NCBI RefSeq assembly: GCF_945859825.1
Contig: NZ_CAMAPC010000006.1
Location: 62,001-126,000 of the forward strand
DNA: 64,000 bases
From: Pseudoalteromonas holothuriae
Lineage (GTDB): Bacteria > Pseudomonadota > Gammaproteobacteria > Enterobacterales > Alteromonadaceae
Reading direction: 5' to 3'
The notes under the pieces were generated by a model, which was not told the DNA's origin, searched no databases, and saw only the letters and a list, made by a program, of their open reading frames with translations. How positions within the stretch are numbered: position 1 is the stretch's first letter; every line of letters starts with the position of its first letter. The translations under genes and the position numbers were made by a program. Shown one piece after another: positions 46,618 through 53,689 of this stretch.

Positions 46618-46631
46618 TGACAGCGTTGTCA
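46618..46631. promoter_or_regulatory. LacI-type operator (copy 2), distal
   Basis: TGACAGCGTTGTCA, with A/T symmetry extending to AATGACAGCGTTGTCATT, so an 18-bp dyad. It lies 369 bases before the receptor start and 312 bases upstream of copy 3. Confidence 0.72.
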
Positions 46632-46929
46632 TTTTGCGTATTGTCACCCTTGAACACTTCTGCCAAAGTTTCTGAATCTATTCGCAAATAGAACAATATT
46701 GATATATAAGTCATAACATCGGTTCTATTTTGTTCTAACAAGCAAATTTCTGTCCCCAAAAAGTAAGTATTTATGCTATATTTCCCTTGGTTTTGTAACA
46801 AACCATAACTACGTAAATTTTAAAGCTAATAAAATCAATACTTTGTTTTTATTGTTGAAGAATATTTGATTAATTCAGCAAAAAACATGTAGCGAATTTG
46901 TAATTTACGGTGTATGGTTTGTTATTAGA

Positions 46930-46943
46930 TGACAGCGTTGTCA
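46930..46943. promoter_or_regulatory. LacI-type operator (copy 3), proximal to the receptor gene
   Basis: TGACAGCGTTGTCA, flanked as GATGACA...TGTCATC, so the dyad also extends beyond 14 bases. It lies 57 bases before the GTG start of the receptor, a position fitting repression of initiation. Confidence 0.78.
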
Positions 46944-46999
46944 TCATCACTGGGCAGAAGTGATATAAAATTCCAACAAAATGATTCAAGGGGAATCCT

Positions 47000-49630
47000 G
47001 TGTTAGCTAATAATTTTAAGAAAAGCTTACTAGCAGTTAATGTCGGTCTTGTACTTAGTGCGAGCGTATCTGGCATTGCTTATGCTGCGGACGAAAATCA
47101 AGTAAAAGAAGATGTTGAAGTAATTGAAGTGCGTGGTATTCGCGCTTCAAATAAAGAGAACATCAACGGCAAACGCTTTGCGAATTCAGTTGTAGACGTT
47201 GTGACTGCTGAAGATGTTGGTAAGTTTCCAGACGGAGATGTAGGTGAATCATTAGCACGTATTTCAGGTGTGAGTGTTTCTCGTCAATTCGGTCAAGGCC
47301 AACAAGTTTCAATTCGTGGTGCATCAGCACAATTAACGCGCACATTATTAGATGGCCATTCTATTGCCTCAACAAGTTGGTTTGATCAACAGGCGGTTGA
47401 TAGAAGCTTTAACTACTCTTTATTACCTTCTGAGTTAGTTGGTGGATTAGAAGTATACAAATCTTCACAGGCGAACATTGTTGAAGGTGGCATCGGTGGT
47501 ACTGTAATTGTTAAAACGCGTAAGCCTTTTGACCTTGATGCAAACACAATATTTGGTAGCCTTAAAGGTGACTACGGCTCAGTTTCCGAGAAAACCGACC
47601 CTGAAGTTTCTGGATTGTATAGCTGGAAAAATGAAGACGAAAGCTTTGGTGTTTTAATCTCAGGTGCAAAATCTGAAATTGACTATCAGCGTAATGGTAT
47701 CGAGTCTTCAGGTGGTTGGAGTGGTGCGATGGCACCAACAACTTTCCAGCAAGATCGAGAAAGAACTGCACTTTATGCTGCATTCCAGTATCAACCTAGT
47801 GAATCACTGCTATTAGGTTTGAATTTAACAAGCCTTGAATTAGGTGCTAATAACGCAAATACGCAAATTATTATTTTCCCTGGTGAAGGGTCTTGTGAAA
47901 AGCAAAACCTTTCTGGTAACTGTGTATATGCAAACGTAACAAATGCTGGCAATGGCAGTGGCCCTGCTTTTTTCCAAACTTGGGCACGTAAAGCAAGCAT
48001 GGAATCAGATACCATTGATTTCGATTGGCAATATGAAGCTGATAGCTTTATTTTCAAAGGCCGCATTGGTAAAACCGAGGCGGAAAGTGCTGTAACGACA
48101 GCAAACTTTGGAGAGTACTCGACTAATCCTGCAGATTTCAATGGCACAATTGATATGACTGGCGATGTTGTTAATTACAATATTGCGAATAAGAGTTATA
48201 ACGCAAGCATCCTTCCTGCAAGCATTGGGCCGCAAACTTGGGCGCCAGAGTTTAACCCTGATAACGATGAAGAAACATACCTCAACCTAGACTTTGAAAT
48301 TCCGTTAGATTTAGGTGTGATCACCGGTATTAAAACTGGCTTCCGCTATGCTGATCATAAAGTAACGCAAGACCAGAATGGCGCAAACGTAAATGCAGAC
48401 CTTCGTCCAATGAGAAGCGCTTCTGAATACTACCCTGGAACAGTATCTGCAGGTGGTGGTTTTGTATTACCTGAGCCAAATATGGAGCTCATGATTGCAG
48501 ATTCTCTAGCTATGACAGAAGGGTATACTCAACGACCTCAAGGGTATGGAACTGTCGAGGAAGAGAATACAGCAATTTATGTAATGGCTGAGTTTAGTGA
48601 TGATAGTATTCGCGGTAATGTTGGCTTACGTTATATATCAACAGATATTGAGTCTGATTACTATGACCTAAGTGCAACTGGTGAGTACGCGACAACGTTA
48701 ACAACCGATAAAGCTGATTACAGTGAGTTTTTACCAAGCTTCAATATGGCTATTGATGTAACTGAAGATGTAATTTTACGTACTTCAGCGGCACAAGTTA
48801 TCTCTCGTCCAAACTATGCTGACCTATTTGCAACACGAAGCTTAGCGGGTTACACAGATAACCGTCCACTTAATGAAGTATTACAATCTGGTAATGTTGG
48901 TCTAAATCCATTTAAAGCATTTCAAGCAGATATTGGTGTTGAGTGGTACTTTAGCGCTGATGGTCTATTAAGCCTAACTTATTACACTAAAGATGTAAGT
49001 TCATTTATTTCTACGCAGCAACAAACTAACCAGCAAATTGGTATTGATATTCCTGTTTACCAAAACAACCCAGATGCAGGCGAACCGCCTTGTGGTGCTG
49101 GTGTATATGACTGCTGGACTGTCAGTAAATCAACAAATGGTAGTGGTGGCTCAATCGAAGGTATTGAGTTCCAAGTACAAGATGCATTCGATAATGGATT
49201 TGGTTACTCATTTAACTACACATATGCTGATACAGAAGCTCCAGCTGAAAATTATCCAGACAGAGTGGGTGTATTCTCTGATTCATCAAAGAATACGTAC
49301 AACTTAGTTGGTTTCTATGAGCAAGATAACTTTTCTGCTCGTTTAGCTTACAACTGGCGTTCAGAATTTATTATTCGTGAAGCACCAGGTTGGTATGGTA
49401 ACCGTGAGCATAAGGCATACGGTCAGTTAGACTTCAGTGCAACTTACTCAGTGACTGATTATTTAGATGTTACATTTGAAGGTATAAATCTAACAGAAGA
49501 AGATAGCGTTCAGCTTGGTAACAACCATGAGTCAACAACGTTACCTAACCCTGACTTGTTAAATGACTTCCCAGTTTGGAGTTTTGAAGGTGAAGCGCGT
49601 TACAAAGTGGGCGTAGCAGTTCGTTTCTAA
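47000..49630 (+). CDS. TonB-dependent receptor (sugar/oligosaccharide type)
   Basis: An 876-residue outer-membrane active transporter. GTG start with AAGGGGAA upstream; signal peptide ends at AYA|ADEN. The TonB box is VEVIEV at 39-44, the plug follows (DGDVGESLARISGVSVSRQ, VSIRGASAQLTRTLLDGHS), and the C-terminus ends YKVGVAVRF with the terminal Phe of barrels. The plug variant ISGVSVSRQFGQGQQVSIRG and large extracellular loops are usual for the carbohydrate class of receptors in Alteromonadales and Xanthomonadales. It lies behind two LacI-type operators, and a halogenase gene follows. Substrate probably a sugar or glycoside, inferred from the operator link with pgi. Confidence 0.88.
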   Translation: MLANNFKKSLLAVNVGLVLSASVSGIAYAADENQVKEDVEVIEVRGIRASNKENINGKRFANSVVDVVTAEDVGKFPDGDVGESLARISGVSVSRQFGQGQQVSIRGASAQLTRTLLDGHSIASTSWFDQQAVDRSFNYSLLPSELVGGLEVYKSSQANIVEGGIGGTVIVKTRKPFDLDANTIFGSLKGDYGSVSEKTDPEVSGLYSWKNEDESFGVLISGAKSEIDYQRNGIESSGGWSGAMAPTTFQQDRERTALYAAFQYQPSESLLLGLNLTSLELGANNANTQIIIFPGEGSCEKQNLSGNCVYANVTNAGNGSGPAFFQTWARKASMESDTIDFDWQYEADSFIFKGRIGKTEAESAVTTANFGEYSTNPADFNGTIDMTGDVVNYNIANKSYNASILPASIGPQTWAPEFNPDNDEETYLNLDFEIPLDLGVITGIKTGFRYADHKVTQDQNGANVNADLRPMRSASEYYPGTVSAGGGFVLPEPNMELMIADSLAMTEGYTQRPQGYGTVEEENTAIYVMAEFSDDSIRGNVGLRYISTDIESDYYDLSATGEYATTLTTDKADYSEFLPSFNMAIDVTEDVILRTSAAQVISRPNYADLFATRSLAGYTDNRPLNEVLQSGNVGLNPFKAFQADIGVEWYFSADGLLSLTYYTKDVSSFISTQQQTNQQIGIDIPVYQNNPDAGEPPCGAGVYDCWTVSKSTNGSGGSIEGIEFQVQDAFDNGFGYSFNYTYADTEAPAENYPDRVGVFSDSSKNTYNLVGFYEQDNFSARLAYNWRSEFIIREAPGWYGNREHKAYGQLDFSATYSVTDYLDVTFEGINLTEEDSVQLGNNHESTTLPNPDLLNDFPVWSFEGEARYKVGVAVRF

Positions 49631-49646
49631 TTGGAAATGTAACTAG

Positions 49647-49675
49647 AAAAGCCCAGCATTTGCTGGGCTTTTTTA
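49647..49675 (+). terminator. Rho-independent terminator after the first TonB-dependent receptor
   Basis: Stem AAAGCCCAGCA / TGCTGGGCTTT around a TT loop, followed by T residues. It lies 18 bases after the stop codon, so the halogenase gene downstream may have lower, read-through or separate expression. Confidence 0.92.
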
Positions 49676-49730
49676 TTATTATAAGTTGAGTGTTCATTTA
49701 TAGTTTCTACATATAGCCATTAGGTGTTTT

Positions 49731-51266
49731 ATGGATATTAAAAAAGTTGTCATTGTGGGAGGTGGAACGGCGGGATGGTTAGCTGCAAACCACTTAGGTA
49801 AAGAGTTATTAAAAAGAGAGGGGGTATCAGTAACACTCATCGAATCACCCGATATTCCTCCAATAGGTGTTGGTGAAGGCACTGTACCGGATATTCGTCA
49901 AACACTTTTAAACTTTGGAATTAGTGAAACCGATTTTATTCGAGAGTGTGATGCGACATTTAAGCAGTCAATTAAGTTTGTAAATTGGATGGATAAAAAT
50001 ACTTATGGAGATGGAAATTTTTATCATCATTTGTTTGATGTCCCCAATTCAAGTCATGCTAAGATTTTAACAGAGCATTGGCTAAATCAGAAGAATACGG
50101 ATAAACATTATGCGCACAATTTGTCATCTCAACATCTAATTTGTGAACATGGACTCGCGCCAAAAGATATTACTACACCTGAATATCAAGCTGACTTAGC
50201 ATATGCATATCATTTAAACGCTGGAAAATTTGCTCAGCTACTTGCCAAAAATGCAAAAGAAAAATACCAAGTAGAGCATATTTTAGCGAATGTAAAAGCT
50301 GTAAAGTGTGACAATAATGGATTTATATCTAATCTGATCACAGATGTACATGGAGAACTCGCATTCGATTTTTATATTGATTGTTCTGGTTTTGATTCAA
50401 TCTTGCTTAGCAAAACGCTTAATATTCCTTTTATCAGTGTTGCTGATTCACTACTCGTAGATAGCGCACTTGTTGTGCAAGTTCCTACGCAGCCTGAAGA
50501 CAATATTCCTCCTTACACTATTGCAACGGCACATCAAGCAGGGTGGATTTGGGATATTGCTTTATCTTCGCGCAGAGGCGTGGGCTTTGTTTATTCCAGC
50601 AAACATATCACAGATGAAAAAGCGAAGTTAAAATTTGATAAGTATTTGGGCGAGAAATGCCAAGATCTTAGCTATAGAAAGATTTCAATGAAGGTAGGCT
50701 TTAGAGAAAAGTTTTGGCATAAAAACTGTGTAGCTTTAGGTTTGGCACAAGGCTTTTTGGAGCCATTAGAAGCTACATCTATTCTACTTACAGACTTTTG
50801 TGCTAAATTTTTGACTCAACGTTTCCCACATAATAGATCACAAATTGAATATTTAGAGCAGCGTTTTAACCATTCAATGCAATATGCATGGCAAAGGGTT
50901 GTGGATTTTATCAAGCTACATTACTGTATCTCTGATCGAACCGACTCCTCATTTTGGATTGAAAATAAAGAAAGTCATACTATTCCTCAAACGCTAAAAG
51001 ATAGGCTTACCCTTTGGAAAGACTTTGTACCAGTGAAAGACGATTTTTTTAGCCAGTTTGAGGTTTTTTATTTAGAAAACTTTTTATTCGTGCTCTACGG
51101 TATGGGTTATAGCACAGATGTAATTGGGGAAAGAAAGGCCACTGATAGTGACATGGCTGAATATTTTGAAAGAAAGGAAAAAATAGATGAGTTTCTTAAA
51201 AATAAGCTGCCAAAACATAGGGATTTATTAGAGAAGATAAAAAAGTTTGGCCTTCAAAATATCTAA
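49731..51266 (+). CDS. Flavin-dependent tryptophan halogenase-family protein
   Basis: A 511-residue protein of the FAD-dependent tryptophan-halogenase family. The FAD motif is VVIVGGGTAGWLAANHLGKE (residues 6-25), the catalytic-type Lys78 lies in ATFKQSIKFVNW (Lys79 in PrnA) and the conserved PLEATSI stretch is near residue 345. The WxWxIP motif typical of halogenases reads WIWDIA, with Ala for Pro. Known members chlorinate or brominate indoles; the many copies beside TonB-dependent receptors in marine bacteria have unknown substrates. A separate flavin reductase is needed and is not in the window. A DUF6445 gene is convergent just downstream. Confidence 0.88.
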   Translation: MDIKKVVIVGGGTAGWLAANHLGKELLKREGVSVTLIESPDIPPIGVGEGTVPDIRQTLLNFGISETDFIRECDATFKQSIKFVNWMDKNTYGDGNFYHHLFDVPNSSHAKILTEHWLNQKNTDKHYAHNLSSQHLICEHGLAPKDITTPEYQADLAYAYHLNAGKFAQLLAKNAKEKYQVEHILANVKAVKCDNNGFISNLITDVHGELAFDFYIDCSGFDSILLSKTLNIPFISVADSLLVDSALVVQVPTQPEDNIPPYTIATAHQAGWIWDIALSSRRGVGFVYSSKHITDEKAKLKFDKYLGEKCQDLSYRKISMKVGFREKFWHKNCVALGLAQGFLEPLEATSILLTDFCAKFLTQRFPHNRSQIEYLEQRFNHSMQYAWQRVVDFIKLHYCISDRTDSSFWIENKESHTIPQTLKDRLTLWKDFVPVKDDFFSQFEVFYLENFLFVLYGMGYSTDVIGERKATDSDMAEYFERKEKIDEFLKNKLPKHRDLLEKIKKFGLQNI

Positions 51267-51269
51267 TGC

Positions 51270-51310
51270 ATAGATGAGAAACAATATTATATAATATGTT
51301 TCTCATCTAT
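51270..51310. terminator. Bidirectional terminator-like hairpin between convergent genes
   Basis: A 14-bp perfect inverted repeat, ATAGATGAGAAACA (51270-51283) and TGTTTCTCATCTAT (51297-51310), with an AT-rich, nearly palindromic loop. It lies between the halogenase stop and the end of the convergent DUF6445 gene and can serve both. Confidence 0.75.
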
Positions 51311-51361
51311 ACAGCTTTATAAGTACTTTAAACGTTATAATATATTAACTGTAACCCTAAA

Positions 51362-52078
51362 TTAGCCCTTAATAAGAGTTGCAAAGGATGAAATTGCAAG
51401 CCTTCCACATTTAGGATCTTTATTGTAGCCGTTATCATCTAATAAAATATTGGCACTGTGTAACAGGTTTCCTTGATAAATAACTAAGCGGTTAGGCTTA
51501 GCATCAACTTTGAGCACTCTTTCAAAAATACTTGTACTATTATTGATATAACCAGAGTGCTCTTCTGGTGTATTTTTAATGTCGTTAACCATCTTTTCTA
51601 GAATAGGTGAATGTTCTTCGTGAAATTCGATGATATTATCTGGCTTGTATTTATAAAGGCTCGTACCACCAAAATCTTGCTGAGATAGATAATGTACAAA
51701 TGCGTAATGCTGTTGATCAAAAGTATCAATATGAGGCATTTTTTGTTGAATAATTAACTGCTCTGGTTTACATGTTACAAGTGAAAGTAAACTTCGGTGA
51801 AGCTTTACTTCATTATACTGTGAACCTAAATCGGGAAGTATATGCTCTAAGAAAAAAGTTTTCAGGATCCTTAGGTAAGGTTGTGGCATGTGATCTCTAA
51901 TGCCAGGGTAAAAGGAGTTATCAGAAAACATAGGGTTAAAATAAGCAATGTTATAAGCAAAATTTAAAATACTATCCAAATCATGTAAAAAGTTATCAAT
52001 AATGTAAACCTTTTTATCGGTTCCAGGCACTTTTAACTTATTAATAGTGATATTTTTGTGTATTTTTAACTCATTCAT
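51362..52078 (-). CDS. DUF6445-family protein (2-oxoglutarate/iron dioxygenase-like)
   Basis: A 238-residue protein of a family that often sits beside TonB-dependent receptors and tryptophan-halogenase genes. It has features of an Fe(II)/2-oxoglutarate oxygenase fold: a His-x-Asp pair in MPHIDTFDQQHYAF (about 119-132), a distal His in NLLHSANILL and an Arg-containing strand CGRLAISSFATLI near the C-terminus. Whether it binds iron is not known. It has no signal peptide. The halogenase, the receptor and this protein form a recurring neighbourhood; the reaction is unknown. Confidence 0.72.
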   Translation of the reverse strand: MNELKIHKNITINKLKVPGTDKKVYIIDNFLHDLDSILNFAYNIAYFNPMFSDNSFYPGIRDHMPQPYLRILKTFFLEHILPDLGSQYNEVKLHRSLLSLVTCKPEQLIIQQKMPHIDTFDQQHYAFVHYLSQQDFGGTSLYKYKPDNIIEFHEEHSPILEKMVNDIKNTPEEHSGYINNSTSIFERVLKVDAKPNRLVIYQGNLLHSANILLDDNGYNKDPKCGRLAISSFATLIKG

Positions 52079-52171
52079 ACTGCTCTCTATGATTTATGTC
52101 TAAATTAAACCAATCTTAAGTAATACTTCATCACTTAGAGGGGCTAAACCTTACGTAAGTTGCGTTATAAA

Positions 52172-52201
52172 TTTCGCTATTTAGAAAAATAAATAGCGAA
52201 A
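52172..52201. other. 12-bp perfect hairpin upstream of the DUF6445 gene
   Basis: TTTCGCTATTTA (52172-52183) and TAAATAGCGAAA (52190-52201) with a six-base loop, 94 bases before the DUF6445 start. It may be a terminator for an earlier gene or an operator. Confidence 0.5.
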
Positions 52202-52377
52202 CCCTTAGCTTGCTATCGACAAGGTTTCCTTGCCTCAGAATAGAACACTTAATTAATAAAGTTGATATAACAGCTTAAATTTTAGCTGGATATAAAAGGT
52301 GATAATTTAACATTATCAAATTTACCGATTTAAAACACTGGGTAGCCCCGATTTCATCGGAGACTGTTTTGTGTAAG

Positions 52378-53042
52378 TCAGACCACTTTACCTGACACCA
52401 TTAAATTATCATAGTAGTCTACTTCATATTGTGCTGGTGGCACATAGCCAATTGAAGAGAGTAAACGTTTATGATTAAACCAATTAACCCATTATAAGGT
52501 GTCATATTCAACAGTATCAATATTTTTTCTTGCGCCATTACGGAGGATAATTTCTGTTATTAAATAATCTATTTATCGTTTCAGCAAGTTGCTCTGTTTA
52601 TCTTATTGCTATGATGAATTAGTTTTTAGAGCCCGCTTCGATGCCAAATTGTTTGTTCTAACGCATCAAGGATAAGGCCATATTCATTGCCGTTGATACC
52701 AACCTACAATATATCGAGAGAAAACATTTACCACAAAGCAATATAAACAAACTCGCTCCAAGTGCCAGTATAGGTAATATTAGCGACTCAAAGCTGATCA
52801 GGTTGTTTAGCATGCTTTAGCAAGGCGAACACCTTGAATATCCATACCTCTTATCCATCGCTCAACAGTACGGTGTGCAACTTGACTCCTCGAATGAGTA
52901 TCATCAATTCAGCATCATGTTTCTTGCGGTTAGATAGACGCTCTGGTATGTGCTGTAGCAGTTTGTGAGCATAATAGTTTAAAGGTGCAATAGGCTGCCC
53001 ATTACAAATAGACCCCACACAATAATGCTCTACACGTATCAA
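52378..53042 (-). pseudogene. IS3-family transposase orfB remnant (rve integrase part)
   Basis: Fragments in different frames: PIAPLNYYAHK and RKKHDAELMILIRG (one frame, up to about 52890), QVAHRTVERWIRG (shifted frame), then KQPDQL and a patch matching the TWSEFVYIA region with stops, then NEYGLILDALEQTIWHR, and the intact last 37 residues. The catalytic DDE region is largely lost. No active product is expected. Confidence 0.82.
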
Positions 53043-53053
53043 TAAACTCGCGA

Positions 53054-53380
53054 TTATTTTTGTTTGCGGCCTAGTTTTTCCTGAGCGAAAAAAGCGACGG
53101 TTTACCTCATAATATTATTAGTTCGCTTTAGTTTTTTTCTAAAGCTGCGAGTTACTTTTCAGCTGTTAGGGGGTTATTCCATCAATTGAGTTTGAGACTT
53201 TTTAACCCATTGTTTGGAGAACTTCTGGAGTTCCCCCAGTTTATTTGAAATAGATACTAGCGAAGCCCAAAGAGAAGTGTATTCAAGCTGCTGTGTATAA
53301 CGACATTGTTCCAGTTTCTTTAGTCTCAGGCAAACCTGGGGCGATTCAGCCAAGATGTTACACAAAAGTTGTGATCTCAT
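53054..53380 (-). pseudogene. IS3-family orfA remnant (helix-turn-helix part)
   Basis: The piece WASLVSISNKLG and QWVKKSQTQLM (HTH region of orfA) ends in a stop and the frame shifts to LTAEK, then LAALEKKLKRTNNIMR and TVAFFAQEKLGRKQK, each closed by a stop codon. It is the leucine-zipper part of orfA. Non-functional. Confidence 0.75.
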
Positions 53381-53506
53381 ATTAATTTATATGTTCAAAA
53401 TAAATGGAGCGTGTTTTTTAGAAAAATAAAGGCGAGTTATTGAGCCAAATAATATTACTAAAAAGCATTTTAGGAATTTAAAGTCTAACTTTATACCAAA
53501 AAAATA

Positions 53507-53573
53507 GTTTACTTTTTACTCTGGTGTGTTAAAAAGTAACGAGTGTTCATTGGTTTTTTTGTTAAAAAGTAAC
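53507..53573. promoter_or_regulatory. Cluster of three TAAAAAGTAA-type boxes upstream of the second TonB-dependent receptor
   Basis: GTTAAAAAGTAAC occurs at 53528-53540 and again at 53561-53573, and the inverse core TTACTTTTTA at 53509-53518. The two direct copies start 33 bases apart, about three helical turns. They lie 117-180 bases before the receptor start and could be operators of the RpiR-type regulator downstream or of another regulator. The GTTA/TAAC ends give each box partial dyad symmetry. Confidence 0.55.
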
Positions 53574-53689
53574 AGTAAGGCATGGTTAAACTTAGTTCAC
53601 AATGATGAAGTGCTACTCCTTTGGGTTTTAAGTGCTAGTGTGCCTACCAATACCTAACTGGGTCGAATATAAGCAAATGGGGAATAAAA

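Larger units (their letters stand above)
46279..46999. other. 721-base intergenic region upstream of the first TonB-dependent receptor
   Basis: No gene is supported here; the minus-strand open frames lack ribosome binding sites. The region is AT-rich and holds two exact copies of the LacI-type palindrome (46618 and 46930) and a 9-bp inverted repeat (AAATAGAAC at 46686, GTTCTATTT at 46722). It must contain the receptor promoter. The length and two spaced operators suggest looping or layered control. Confidence 0.6.
52378..53400 (-). mobile_element. Decayed IS3-family insertion sequence
   Basis: Minus-strand fragments of an IS3-type orfA-orfB pair are readable across this kilobase but are broken by several stops and frameshifts. 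The C-terminus reads VNWFNHKRLLSSIGYVPPAQ and ends in VSGKVV before the stop at 52378, as in IS3-group transposases; further up are NEYGLILDALEQTIWHR and QVAHRTVERWIRG, and orfA reads LAALEKKLKRTNNIMR and VAFFAQEKLGRKQK. Clear terminal inverted repeats and target duplications could not be found, so the ends are approximate. The element is long dead. It lies between the DUF6445 gene and the second TonB-dependent receptor. Confidence 0.85.

Noticed and set aside
46586..46801. 71-residue open frame on the minus strand upstream of the receptor
   Set aside because: No ribosome binding site, unusual composition, and it covers an operator; treated as chance.
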